Assembly (NCBI GenBank): GCA_011958945.1
Contig: BLLT01000021.1
Coordinates: forward strand, 1-32,479
Direction of reading: 5' to 3'
Length of the DNA stretch: 32,479 bases
From: Lachnospiraceae bacterium
GTDB lineage: Bacteria > Bacillota > Clostridia > Lachnospirales > Lachnospiraceae
Numbering within the stretch: position 1 is the first letter of the stretch; the number at the start of each line of letters is the position of its first letter. The notes beneath the pieces were generated by a model. It saw nothing but the letters and a program-made list of their open reading frames with translations. It did not search any database and was not told where the DNA came from. Shown here piece by piece: positions 1-7,497 of the stretch. The position numbers and the translations under genes were made by a program.

Positions 1-70
1 TTGTGGATGCCGCGCAGACACAAACTTGGGATTAAAAATTTTCAATTTTATCACTTCCTGAAATCATAGA

Positions 71-90
71 AAGTAGGGATTTCCCTACTT
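71..90. other. Perfect 9-bp inverted repeat (hairpin or operator)
   Basis: AAGTAGGGA (71-79) is followed after two bases by its exact reverse complement TCCCTACTT (82-90). It lies about 50 bases downstream of the phosphoesterase stop codon (minus strand). It could be that operon's transcription terminator, but no clear T-run follows on either strand, so a protein-binding dyad is equally possible. An AT-rich stretch with a TATTAT-like sequence follows on the plus strand. Confidence 0.5.
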
Positions 91-142
91 ATATTATATG
101 TATATATTGAAAAAAATCAAACATATTTTATAAATATTTTTA

Positions 143-1216
143 TTATGGGGAAATATGAATCCGTGTAGCTCTCCCCTTAAAGCCCGCATCCCCCACAATT
201 TGGGGGATACCTTTTTCCCCTTCCATGTCAGAGACATGGGGAAAATGTACATGTCCCGCAATGACGGCAGCTACAGGGCTGCTTGCTGCGGTGGTCAGAC
301 CCATAAACTCTGCGGATATTTCGTTGGGATAAGTTCCTCCATGGACGCCGCCGCCCAGTACCACGCTTTGCTGCCAAAAACCGGAAGCCTCTTCTAAAAG
401 AGATGGGGTGTAAAAGGGTACGTGAACAAGGAGAAGGACGGGTTTGTCCAAAGTTAGGATTGTTTTATATGTTTCCAGGGCATCAGGGTTAATCTGATTG
501 CTGCTGTTGTCCACCGCTGCAATGATAAAATCATCCAGTTCCAGCGTATGGATAGATGTATTTCCATCCATGTAGGGGGAGAGGGGCGGCAGATAATCAT
601 TGACAGCTGTTTCTGTCATATATTCCCATGGGTAAGTCCAATCATGGTTTCCAAGGGTATAAATATAAGGAATTTCTAATTTTTCTAAGGAATTCCCCAG
701 AAAGTCCATATTGGAAGGAGAGGGGGAATCAATGATATCCCCGCCTAACAGCACAGCATCCGGTTTGGTATCATTGGCATAAGACAGTAAGGCTTGGAAT
801 AAATCGGAGGAAGCAAATTGGCTTTCACCGGCAAACTCGGAAAGGCGCTGGGAGGAATAATCCCTGATTTCCTGGGAAATTTCTTTTGATGTTTCAGGGA
901 TAATTATGTGGGTATCTGTGAAAAAAAGCAGATCATATTCCCTGGAAATGCCTGGAATCGTAATCTGACAGGTATCTATGGCTTCGGGAGTAATTTCTAT
1001 AGATTCTTGGTGTCTTGTATCCGCATTTTCTGTTTTATTCTGGCCGGTATCTGCATTGGGCTGCTGTGCTGTCTCTGTCTGCCCTTTATTTTCCTGCAAG
1101 GCATGGGGAGAGGAGGCACATCCGCTAATGAAAACAGCGGCCAGGAATGTGGATAATGTCAATAGTACGGCAAGAGTATGTGTGTTTTTGTATTTTGTAG
1201 GTTTTTCCAATTTCAT
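143..1216 (-). CDS. Lipoprotein calcineurin-like metallophosphoesterase
   Basis: Predicted 357-residue exported phosphoesterase anchored to the outer face of the membrane. A lysine-rich start and hydrophobic segment lead to a lipobox ISGC (Cys33), followed by a Q/N/T-rich linker (about 34-85). The catalytic fold shows the metal-binding series in order: D101-x-H103 (FTDTH), GGD160xxD, GNHD (189-192), H265 in LVHVPF, and GHVH (321-324). These are the calcineurin-type phosphoesterase motifs and all metal ligands appear intact. The start at 1216 is chosen because AAGGAG lies just upstream and the signal peptide begins there; the longer open frame to 1351 overlaps the preceding GntR gene. It lies 56 bases downstream of that GntR gene on the same strand, so the two are probably cotranscribed. 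The substrate is unknown. Confidence 0.88.
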   Translation of the reverse strand: MKLEKPTKYKNTHTLAVLLTLSTFLAAVFISGCASSPHALQENKGQTETAQQPNADTGQNKTENADTRHQESIEITPEAIDTCQITIPGISREYDLLFFTDTHIIIPETSKEISQEIRDYSSQRLSEFAGESQFASSDLFQALLSYANDTKPDAVLLGGDIIDSPSPSNMDFLGNSLEKLEIPYIYTLGNHDWTYPWEYMTETAVNDYLPPLSPYMDGNTSIHTLELDDFIIAAVDNSSNQINPDALETYKTILTLDKPVLLLVHVPFYTPSLLEEASGFWQQSVVLGGGVHGGTYPNEISAEFMGLTTAASSPVAAVIAGHVHFPHVSDMEGEKGIPQIVGDAGFKGRATRIHISP

Positions 1217-1272
1217 GTTGGAGTATCTCCTTTTCATTCTTTCAAACAATGGGTTAGGTAAGATAATTTTAA

Positions 1273-1989
1273 CTAAGCCCCATCGGACGCATTTTTCAAA
1301 TCTATTTCTGTCACCAAGTTTATGCGGGTACCCACACAGATGGAAAGGCAAATGCCTATGATCTGATTCCTGTAATGGACAAAGTTGCTGATTAAAAGCA
1401 AGGTGTCCGGAGGGTTCAGCTTGAGCAGCCCGATGATTTCGGGTTCGGCGTAGTCGGCATCTATAACGCGGATGGACTGGGTGACGGTCAAAGCTTCCGA
1501 TATGGTATCCATTTCAAAAAGATATGGAATGAGTGCCTGTGACACGGGCTCCTGGAAAGTGTAGGTAATGCTGATAGGGGTGTCATTGACATATTCCAGA
1601 TGCCTGCGCGTATTGCTTTTTTCCATTTTGATTGGGCCAAGAATATTGTTGACGATATTCTGGATTCTGTCAGGGATAGCCTGAATAGGGATTATCCGGT
1701 ATCCTGATTGGATTAAACGTTGGTCTTTGTATGGGAAGCAGTAGTAAAGAAGTTCCCTGTCTATTTTGGGCGGGCAAATATAATATCCGCTGTTTTTTCG
1801 GTTTTCGATAATGCCATCGCTTATCAGCAGTTCTAGGCCATGGCGGAGTGTGCCCCGGGTAATTCCCAGTTCTGTGGAAAAAGCTCTCTCTGCCGGAAGT
1901 TTATCCCCGGGCTGTAAATGGTTGACGGCGATATATTCCCTGATGTATTCCTCTACTTCCAGACTTAATTGGTTAAAAACTTTTGGCAT
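1273..1989 (-). CDS. GntR family transcriptional regulator (HutC/UTRA-like)
   Basis: 238 residues. The N-terminal winged helix (about 1-70) carries the GntR pattern: PGDKLPAERAF, then ELGITRGTLRHGLELL as the recognition helix region, then a wing (IIENRKNSGYYI). The C-terminal two thirds resemble a UTRA-type effector domain, with the typical late segment LLLISNFVHYRNQIIGICLSI, though divergent. AGAAAGGA precedes the ATG at 1989. It is the second of two GntR genes in tandem on the minus strand and is followed closely by the lipoprotein phosphoesterase, so it may control that gene or the sugar operon on the other side. The effector is not predictable from sequence; phosphosugars are common for this family. 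Confidence 0.85.
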   Translation of the reverse strand: MPKVFNQLSLEVEEYIREYIAVNHLQPGDKLPAERAFSTELGITRGTLRHGLELLISDGIIENRKNSGYYICPPKIDRELLYYCFPYKDQRLIQSGYRIIPIQAIPDRIQNIVNNILGPIKMEKSNTRRHLEYVNDTPISITYTFQEPVSQALIPYLFEMDTISEALTVTQSIRVIDADYAEPEIIGLLKLNPPDTLLLISNFVHYRNQIIGICLSICVGTRINLVTEIDLKNASDGA

Positions 1990-2009
1990 AATAAAAATTC
2001 CTTTCTATT

Positions 2010-2037
2010 CCAGTACCGCAATAGCCCTCCCAGTGCC
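2010..2037. repeat. 28-bp direct repeat, copy 1 (between the two GntR genes)
   Basis: The unit reads CCAGTRCCGCAATAGCCCTC followed by CCAGTRCC, so it contains the CCAGTRCC block twice, 20 bp apart. A second copy lies at 2117-2144, 107 bp away, differing only at the two R positions (A/G swapped). Copy 1 lies just upstream of the downstream GntR ribosome site. The 3' block CAGTGCCC (2031-2038) can also pair with GGGCACTG at 2090-2097. Confidence 0.7.
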
Positions 2038-2116
2038 CATAACTTCACGCAGAGAAATTTCCGCCCGCTTTGGCATGTTAAATTTTCTGGGGCACTGTCC
2101 GGGCTCTTGCTGATTT

Positions 2117-2144
2117 CCAGTGCCGCAATAGCCCTCCCAGTACC
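2117..2144. repeat. 28-bp direct repeat, copy 2
   Basis: Second copy of the repeat described at 2010-2037. It abuts the stop codon of the upstream GntR gene (stop at 2150-2152). The A/G at each CCAGTRCC block is the reverse of that in copy 1, so the two copies together look like a shuffled tandem array of a 20-bp unit. Confidence 0.7.
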
Positions 2145-2149
2145 GCAAT

Positions 2150-2899
2150 TTAGGTAATCAGCTGGGAAGTGAGGTTGAAGATTCCATTTTTGATGATTCC
2201 ATCGGTATAATATTTGGAAAATTCAGGAACGACAATAACTTCCGTATACTCGGCAATCTGGTGTGTTTTGGTGCAGGAGGTAATTTTAATATTGATGATT
2301 GGGGCATCTTCTTCCTTATTTAGTAATTTGGCATAGGCGCCATGGATTCTGGTGGAGGAAAAAATATGCTCGATATTCTGGATGGATATCCCGTTAATCA
2401 TAAACATGTCGTAGAGGGAGTATACCTGGAAATCAATGTCTTCTACGCGTTTGATGCTATGGTAGGGAATCGTTGTATTTTCAATGGAAATGGGCAGATT
2501 ATTGCCGAGGCGGAGGCGTATAATCTGGAACATTTCCGTATCTTCATCGACATGGAAAATATTGGAGTATTTGTATTTTGCTTTTCTTGTCAGGGTGGTC
2601 AGGACTTTGGAAGATGGCTTAAAGCCGGCTTCGTTGAGCAATTCGCTCATACCTTTAAAGTGGATGGCCGTGTCATCAATGTCCGATTTCGTCACGTAAG
2701 TGCCTTTTCCGTGAATCCGTTTCAGTATGCTTTCATCTATAAGGGAGTCAATGGCAGAGCGGATCAGGCTTCTGCTTACATTGAAATGTTGGGCCAGTTC
2801 TCTTTCGGAGGGAATGGCAGAGCCGTATGGGTATGTCTTGTCCTGTATTTTTTCTTTTATTAAATTTGTGATTTCTAAAGTTTTTTCTTCTATAGCCAT
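2150..2899 (-). CDS. GntR family transcriptional regulator (HutC subfamily), probable regulator of the divergent PTS operon
   Basis: 249 residues. The N-terminal winged helix (about 5-72) has YPYGSAIPSERELAQHFNVS, then RSLIRSAIDSLIDESILKRI and the HGKGTYV wing, which is a textbook GntR signature. Residues about 90-245 match a UTRA effector domain: it starts near FKGMSELLNEAGFKPSSKVL, with an IRLRLGNNLPISIENTTIPY segment and a late TEVIVV strand. AGAAAGGA precedes the ATG at 2899. It is divergent from the SIS/PTS operon that starts at 3200, the usual position for a local repressor responding to a phosphorylated substrate. A second GntR gene follows on the same strand after a 160-base gap containing repeats. 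Assignment as the operon repressor is inference from position. Confidence 0.9.
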   Translation of the reverse strand: MAIEEKTLEITNLIKEKIQDKTYPYGSAIPSERELAQHFNVSRSLIRSAIDSLIDESILKRIHGKGTYVTKSDIDDTAIHFKGMSELLNEAGFKPSSKVLTTLTRKAKYKYSNIFHVDEDTEMFQIIRLRLGNNLPISIENTTIPYHSIKRVEDIDFQVYSLYDMFMINGISIQNIEHIFSSTRIHGAYAKLLNKEEDAPIINIKITSCTKTHQIAEYTEVIVVPEFSKYYTDGIIKNGIFNLTSQLIT

Positions 2900-2936
2900 A
2901 AGAGATTCCTTTCTGGCGATTTTGACTTACTAAAAT

Positions 2937-2942
2937 ATTATA
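2937..2942 (-). promoter_or_regulatory. Candidate -10 box for the GntR gene
   Basis: On the minus strand this reads TATAAT, about 38 bases upstream of the ATG at 2899. No convincing -35 hexamer is seen 16-18 bases further upstream, so only the -10 is supported. Confidence 0.35.
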
Positions 2943-3012
2943 ACAGAAGAAAGGGGGAAATAAAAGTGGTATTGTGAAAAATATGTATAGAGAAGATATG
3001 GTTCATTAAAAA

Positions 3013-3050
3013 ATATTAAAAATAAAAAATTGGTATATTAAAAATAAAAA
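3013..3050 (+). repeat. A-tract direct repeat upstream of the PTS operon promoter (UP-element-like)
   Basis: The 16-base string ATATTAAAAATAAAAA occurs at 3013-3028 and again at 3035-3050, an offset of 22 bases, about two helical turns. The second copy ends four bases before the TTGACA hexamer at 3055. Phased A-tracts here would bend DNA or act as an UP element for the RNA polymerase alpha subunit; this role is inferred. Confidence 0.55.
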
Positions 3051-3054
3051 GTGA

Positions 3055-3092
3055 TTGACACAGAAAGAGGTATGTGGTATTGTATAATCACA
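3055..3092 (+). promoter_or_regulatory. Promoter of the SIS/PTS operon with overlapping imperfect dyad
   Basis: TTGACA at 3055-3060 is a perfect -35. TATTGT at 3078-3083 lies at 17-base spacing; TATAAT at 3083-3088 would be at 22 bases. An imperfect dyad (TGTGGT 3073-3078 with AATCACA 3086-3092) covers the -10 region. GTGGTATTGT at 3074-3083 also occurs at 2966-2975, closer to the GntR gene, so these may be two operator sites for the divergent regulator. Confidence 0.55.
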
Positions 3093-3199
3093 AGGTGGTT
3101 AGAAAATGGTATAAGAAAAATAAAACCGTCTTATGCGCGCAAAATGATACACAAAAACAGCAATATAGGAAAAAAGATAATTTTCAGGAGGAAAAGCAA

Positions 3200-4213
3200 A
3201 TGTATGGATTTGAGAATGAAACTTTTTTGAATGTTCTTCACGGTGCGGTAGATAATATTGAGGTTATTAAGGAAGTACTTGATAAAGCTTCGGAAAAGGG
3301 ATATGAGAATATATTCTTAATCGGAACCGGGGGAACCTACTCTATGTTAAGCCCGCTTTCTTATATGTTAAAGACAAACAGTACCCTGGAGTGGTATTAT
3401 GATATTGCAGCGGAGTTTGTAAAAGCAAAACCGAAGAAACTGACGGAAAAATCCCTTATGATTACTGCTTCTTTATCCGGCGATACGAAAGAAACAGTGG
3501 AAGCGGCGGAATATGCGGTGAGTGCCGGCGCACAGGTAATCGCTTTTGTGGGCAGCGCAGACAGCCCTTTGGGAAAAGCGGCTACTTACTCTATTGCCAA
3601 TGCAGCGTCCAATGATAATCTAGTGGAAGAAATCCATATCCAGCTGTTCGCACTGGGAGCGCTTCTGATGAAAAGAAATGGCGAATTTGAACAATGTGAC
3701 AGATTTTTGGATAACTTAAGGCGGATGCCGGAAGTACTTTTGAAAGTAAGGGAACAAAATGATGAGCGCGCGCTGGCATTTGCGAAAAAGCATAAGGACA
3801 CTAAGTTCCATATGTTTGTAGGTGCGGGCAATACATGGGGTGAGACTTATTGCTTTGCGATGTGCGTATTGGAAGAGATGCAGTGGATTGCCACGAAATC
3901 CATCCATGCGGCGGAATTTTTCCATGGAACGATTGAAATGACCGAAAAGGATATGAGTTTTGTATTGATTAAAGGCGAAGATGAAACAAGGCCGCTGGTG
4001 GACAGGGTGGAAAACTTTGTAAAACAGCATTCGGATTGTGTGGAAGTGTTCGATACAAAGGATTATGCGCTGGAAGGTATTGATGAAGATATGAGAAAAT
4101 ATGTTGCCCCTACGGTTACCTCTACTCAGTTGGAGAGAGTCAGTGCCCATTTTGAACATATCAGGGAGCATAGCCTGGAAATCAGAAGGTATTACAGGAC
4201 AGTGGAATATTAA
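3200..4213 (+). CDS. SIS-domain sugar-phosphate deglycase, FrlB/GfrF-like
   Basis: 337 residues with two SIS (sugar isomerase) modules. The first includes IFLIGTGGTYSML and the phosphosugar-binding stretch ITASLSGDTKETVEAAEYA; the second includes FVGAGNTWGETYCFAMCVLEEMQW and AAEFFHGTIEM. The EEMQW / FFHGT pattern and the YYRTVEY C-terminus resemble fructoselysine-6-phosphate deglycase (FrlB) and the gfr deglycases, which split 6-phosphorylated Amadori compounds into glucose 6-phosphate and an amino acid. The start at 3200 follows AGGAGG at 3186-3191; a longer GTG-started frame from 3074 overlaps the promoter and is rejected. It is the first gene of an operon with a complete mannose-family PTS. 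The exact substrate (fructoselysine, glucoselysine or another glycated amine) cannot be fixed from sequence. Confidence 0.85.
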   Translation: MYGFENETFLNVLHGAVDNIEVIKEVLDKASEKGYENIFLIGTGGTYSMLSPLSYMLKTNSTLEWYYDIAAEFVKAKPKKLTEKSLMITASLSGDTKETVEAAEYAVSAGAQVIAFVGSADSPLGKAATYSIANAASNDNLVEEIHIQLFALGALLMKRNGEFEQCDRFLDNLRRMPEVLLKVREQNDERALAFAKKHKDTKFHMFVGAGNTWGETYCFAMCVLEEMQWIATKSIHAAEFFHGTIEMTEKDMSFVLIKGEDETRPLVDRVENFVKQHSDCVEVFDTKDYALEGIDEDMRKYVAPTVTSTQLERVSAHFEHIREHSLEIRRYYRTVEY

Positions 4214-4234
4214 AATGCTGCGGGGGTGAAACGA

Positions 4235-4660
4235 ATGCGGAAACTGCTGGTTGCAACTCATGGAAGGTTTGCGGAAGGAATTGGGGAAACCCTGAGATTT
4301 ATTCTCGGGGATTCCCAGCCATTGGAAATACTGAATGCGTATACGGTGCCGGATTTTGATATGGCCAGGGTGGCAGAAGAATATGTTTCCAATCTGGGGG
4401 AAGAGGAAGAACTAATTGTGGCTGCGGATGTGTTTGGCGGAAGTGTGGCCAACGCATTTACGGAATATGTGACAGGGGGAAAGGTACATGTGGTTACCGG
4501 GGTGAACCTTCCTTTGCTAATCGTGCTGGTGTCATCGCTGGATTCGGAAGACACAACGGAGGAAATGATTCAAAGTGCGATAGAAGATGCAAAAGAAGGC
4601 ATTGTATATGCGAACCGGATAATAAATGAAACGATGCAGGAAGAAGAGGAGGATTTCTGA
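4235..4660 (+). CDS. PTS mannose/fructose/sorbose-family EIIA component
   Basis: 141-residue cytoplasmic EIIA of the mannose-type PTS. The phosphorylation site is His9 in LLVATHGRFAEG, close to the N-terminus as in ManX-type IIA. A second family landmark is VAADVFGGSVANAF near residues 67-80, followed by VVTGVNLPLLI. The ATG at 4235 is preferred because GGGGGTG lies 6-7 bases upstream; a GTG at 4226 would add three residues but lacks its own site. It accepts phosphate from HPr and passes it to the EIIB encoded immediately downstream (stop and next ATG are contiguous). Length is that of a stand-alone IIA domain, not an IIAB fusion. Confidence 0.9.
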   Translation: MRKLLVATHGRFAEGIGETLRFILGDSQPLEILNAYTVPDFDMARVAEEYVSNLGEEEELIVAADVFGGSVANAFTEYVTGGKVHVVTGVNLPLLIVLVSSLDSEDTTEEMIQSAIEDAKEGIVYANRIINETMQEEEEDF

Positions 4661-5131
4661 ATGATTAAAATGCTGAGACTGGATGAAAGGCTGATTCATG
4701 GGCAGGTTGCATTTGCATGGACCAATTCTTTGGGGGCGGATTGTATTTTTGTGATAAATGATGATGTGGCGGGCAATAAACTCCGTATGACATCCTTGAA
4801 GCTGGCGGCTCCGGGAGGGGTAAAATTCGTGGCAAAGTCTGTGGATGAGGCAATTGGGCTTTTGAATGGAAATAAGACGGATAAGTATAAGCTGTTCCTC
4901 ATTGTAGATAATACAGCGGATGCTTTAAGGCTTGTAAAAGAAGTGAAAGATGTAAAACATGTGAATCTGGGAAATATGAAAGTAAAAGAGGGAACAAAAG
5001 TACTGACACCTTCCATAGCGGTTACGGAGCCGGACATAGAAAATATCCGGGGAATGATTGCGGAAGGTGCGGAAGTGGAATGCAGGGCAGTGCCTACGGA
5101 TAAGAAAATAATGGCGGAGTCTCTGATTTAG
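4661..5131 (+). CDS. PTS mannose/fructose/sorbose-family EIIB component
   Basis: 156 residues. The phosphorylated histidine is His13 in RLDERLIHGQVAFAW, the hallmark of the mannose-family IIB domain. Later features are INDDVAGNKLRMTSLKLAAPGGVKF and the glycine-rich VNLGNMKVKEGTK (residues about 105-120). It transfers phosphate from EIIA to the sugar imported by EIIC/EIID. AGGAGG sits 8 bases before the ATG inside the end of the EIIA gene, so translation is likely coupled. The stop codon lies at the base of the first of two hairpins that separate it from EIIC. Confidence 0.92.
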   Translation: MIKMLRLDERLIHGQVAFAWTNSLGADCIFVINDDVAGNKLRMTSLKLAAPGGVKFVAKSVDEAIGLLNGNKTDKYKLFLIVDNTADALRLVKEVKDVKHVNLGNMKVKEGTKVLTPSIAVTEPDIENIRGMIAEGAEVECRAVPTDKKIMAESLI

Positions 5132-5187
5132 CCTGCAAATAGTGTCTGAAGGCTAAGTTTAACCTGGAATAAAAAGTCAAGGTTAAA
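5128..5187 (+). promoter_or_regulatory. Two consecutive intercistronic hairpins between EIIB and EIIC
   Basis: Hairpin 1 pairs TTAGCCT (5128-5134) with AGGCTAA (5150-5156). Hairpin 2 pairs TTTAACCT (5158-5165) with AGGTTAAA (5180-5187). They are one base apart, fill the only sizeable gap of the PTS operon, and end just before the EIIC ribosome site (AAAGGAG, 5194-5200). No T-run follows either, so termination is unlikely. A role in RNA processing or differential stability is plausible but inferred. Confidence 0.6.
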
Positions 5188-5207
5188 TGGATGAAAGGAG
5201 TAATATT

Positions 5208-5960
5208 ATGGTAATTGCAGCATTTTTAGTAGCGATTGTGGCTTTTCTGGCTGCTATTGACGAACAGGTTTTTGGTGCGTCAATGTTGTCAAGGCCTTTA
5301 TTTACAGGCCCTATTGTAGGGTTGATTATGGGGGATGTTACAACCGGCATTATTATGGGGGCTTCGTTAGAGGCCATGTTTATGGGCTCTATTATGGTAG
5401 GGAGTGCCGTTCCTCCGGAAGTATATGCATCCAGTGTTTTGAGTATTGCCGTGGCGATCCAGTCCGGGGCGGAGGTAGGCACTGCAGTTGCCCTGGCCCT
5501 ACCTCTTTCTATATTCCTGCAGATGTGGAGAAACTTCTGTTATGCCATTCCCGGAAGCTGGGCAGGGAAACAGATTCAGAAGGCCGTAGAGGAAAGAAAT
5601 TTGAAAAAGGCCAATTTCCTCCACTTGACTGTGGTTCCCCTTTCGATAGGGATTCCTTCCGCATTGCTTGTATTCGTGGCCATCGCCTTTGGGGCGGATT
5701 CTATTAATGCGATTTTAAACATGATTCCGGAAGTGGTAATGAATGGGTTTAATGTGGCAGCGGGAGTATTATCCTGTGTAGGTCTTGCGCTGCTGATTAA
5801 GATGATGTCTAACAGTAAAGTTCTGCCTTATCTTTTCTTAGGGTTTGTGGCAGTCATTTATTTACATATGGATGTAATCGGCGTAGCTGTGGTTGGGTTA
5901 TGCATCGCTTTGATAGCGGTGAATGGCATGAAGTTTGAAGATGCGGAGGAGGATTTCTGA
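5208..5960 (+). CDS. PTS mannose/fructose/sorbose-family EIIC component
   Basis: 250-residue membrane permease subunit. It starts in a transmembrane helix (MVIAAFLVAIVAFLAAIDEQ) and continues with LFTGPIVGLIMGDVTTGIIMGASLEAMFMG, the conserved IIC(Man) segment with a GASLE motif, then further hydrophobic helices to the C-terminus. It forms the sugar channel together with EIID. The ATG at 5208 is preceded by AAAGGAG at 7-base spacing; an upstream in-frame ATG at 5187 lies inside a hairpin and before that site. Its stop codon overlaps the EIID start by one base (TGATG), which indicates coupling. Confidence 0.92.
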   Translation: MVIAAFLVAIVAFLAAIDEQVFGASMLSRPLFTGPIVGLIMGDVTTGIIMGASLEAMFMGSIMVGSAVPPEVYASSVLSIAVAIQSGAEVGTAVALALPLSIFLQMWRNFCYAIPGSWAGKQIQKAVEERNLKKANFLHLTVVPLSIGIPSALLVFVAIAFGADSINAILNMIPEVVMNGFNVAAGVLSCVGLALLIKMMSNSKVLPYLFLGFVAVIYLHMDVIGVAVVGLCIALIAVNGMKFEDAEEDF

Positions 5961-6805
5961 TGATGGAAAATAATATTCAGGTAATGGATGAAGGACAGAA
6001 AACAAAAGAAATTATGACCGCAAAAGAGTACCGCAGTATATTCTGGAGGTCATTTACCATACAGTGCTCCTGGTCTTTTGACAAAATGATGGCTTATGGG
6101 TATATGTATGCAATTCAGAAACCGTTGAGAAAGATTTATCCGGATGATAATGATTTCTATGCTGCATTGAAGCGTCATACGGAGACCTTTAATATTACTC
6201 CCCATGTATCCCCTTTCATCATGACATTGGGTGTGGCGATGGAGGAAGAAAATGCTAAGGCGGAAAGCTTTGATACGGATTCTATCAATAATGTAAAAGT
6301 CGGTTTGATGGGCCCCCTTTCGGGAATCGGTGATTCTTTCTTCTGGGGAACCTTCCGCGTAATCGCAGCGGGTATCGGTATCGGACTGGCACAGCAGGGG
6401 AATATACTGGGTGCACTTATTTATTTCCTGCTTTATACGTCCATTCACTTCCTTACGAAAATTTTAGCGGGGAAATATGGATATAAACTGGGTACTTCTT
6501 TCCTCGAAAACGCATCGGAGAACCATATGATGGAAAAACTATCCTATGGGGCATCCATATTGGGGATGACAGTAATCGGTGCGATGGTGGCCACGATGGT
6601 ATCTCTGCAGACTACACTGAGTTTTCAATTATCAGGTACGGAAACTACCCTGCAATCCATTTTCGACCAGATTTTCCCTGGCTTGCTACCGTTGGCAGCC
6701 ACCTTCCTCTGCGTATGGCTTTATAAGAAAAATGTGAAAACTATATACATTATCCTGGGTATTTTTGTATTCTGTATATTGGGGTGCGCCATTGGAATCC
6801 TCTAA
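5960..6805 (+). CDS. PTS mannose/fructose/sorbose-family EIID component
   Basis: 281 residues. The N-terminal cytoplasmic part carries the IID pattern (FTIQCSWSFDKMMAYGYMYA then PLRKIYPDD), followed by the conserved GLMGPLSGIGDSFFWGTFR loop (residues about 115-133) and several C-terminal transmembrane helices. With EIIC it makes the membrane translocator. It overlaps the EIIC stop by one base and its own end overlaps the start of the HAD gene. The translation ends in a long hydrophobic helix (IYIILGIFVFCILGCAIGIL), usual for the family. Confidence 0.92.
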   Translation: MMENNIQVMDEGQKTKEIMTAKEYRSIFWRSFTIQCSWSFDKMMAYGYMYAIQKPLRKIYPDDNDFYAALKRHTETFNITPHVSPFIMTLGVAMEEENAKAESFDTDSINNVKVGLMGPLSGIGDSFFWGTFRVIAAGIGIGLAQQGNILGALIYFLLYTSIHFLTKILAGKYGYKLGTSFLENASENHMMEKLSYGASILGMTVIGAMVATMVSLQTTLSFQLSGTETTLQSIFDQIFPGLLPLAATFLCVWLYKKNVKTIYIILGIFVFCILGCAIGIL

Positions 6806-7472
6806 AAAGCTGGTAATATTTGATGTGGATGGAACGCTGAATATGACGGAACTTTATGCCATACCGGCATATAAAAAGATTCTGGAAAAAATGGGCGCGG
6901 AAGGCTTTACGGATGAAATGCTTAAAAATAGAATCGGGGCAGCGTTTATGGATGATATCCGTTACTTTTTCGGGAACAGGGCAGAAGAAAGGAAAGAGGA
7001 ATTTGAGGAACTGGTTGAGGAGTATTGGCTGAAAGACGTGGAATCTAAGGCAAAAACTTTTCCTCATGTGAATCAAACATTACAGGAACTGATAGAAAAA
7101 GGATATCATCTTGCCATCTGTTCTAATGCGGAAGAGGATGAAATTGCCAGGGTGATAAAAGCATTGCATATTGAAGATTATTTTAGGTATGTACAAGGAA
7201 TTACGAAGCAGCAGACGAAATCTCACAGCCTGCACCGGCTGCTGGAAAAGGTCAGGCCGGAATGGGCGGTAATGGTAGGGGATAGATTTTATGATAAGGA
7301 AGCGGCGGAAGATAATGGAATTCCTTTCATAGCCTGTTTATATGGATATGGAAAAGAAGGTGAGTTTTCCGGGAACGAATTGTCCATAACAGATATCTGT
7401 CAGCTGCCTTCGGTGGTGGAAGGGCAGCGCAGAAATGGGGTAAAAGATGAAATACAATTAAAGCAAACATAG
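6792..7472 (+). CDS. HAD-superfamily hydrolase (beta-phosphoglucomutase/phosphatase-like)
   Basis: 226 residues with the HAD motifs: motif I DVDGT near the N-terminus (LVIFDVDGTLN), motif II Ser/Thr in LAICSNAEEDE, and motif IV VMVGDRFYDKEAAEDNG. A helical cap is inserted after motif I, as in phosphoglycolate phosphatase-like proteins. The start is uncertain: a TTG at 6792 preceded by GGGGTG gives a compact protein overlapping the EIID gene by 14 bases; another TTG lies at 6765. It is the last gene before the operon terminator, so it probably acts on a phosphorylated product of the PTS/deglycase pathway or removes a toxic sugar phosphate. The substrate is unknown. Confidence 0.82.
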   Translation: MESSKKLVIFDVDGTLNMTELYAIPAYKKILEKMGAEGFTDEMLKNRIGAAFMDDIRYFFGNRAEERKEEFEELVEEYWLKDVESKAKTFPHVNQTLQELIEKGYHLAICSNAEEDEIARVIKALHIEDYFRYVQGITKQQTKSHSLHRLLEKVRPEWAVMVGDRFYDKEAAEDNGIPFIACLYGYGKEGEFSGNELSITDICQLPSVVEGQRRNGVKDEIQLKQT

Positions 7473-7497
7473 TCTAACAGAGGTTTCAAAAATTTAG

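Noticed and set aside
1217-1351. N-terminal extension of the phosphoesterase frame to 1351
   Set aside because: It overlaps the GntR gene, has no ribosome site, and would bury the lipoprotein signal peptide; the ATG at 1216 has AAGGAG upstream.
3074-3199. GTG-started extension of the SIS gene
   Set aside because: It would start inside the -10 region of the promoter, and an AGGAGG directly precedes the ATG at 3200.
3716-4261. Long antisense frame over the SIS gene (and similar antisense frames over other genes)
   Set aside because: Codon-shadow frames with no ribosome site and protein-unlike composition; the sense genes have clear family motifs.
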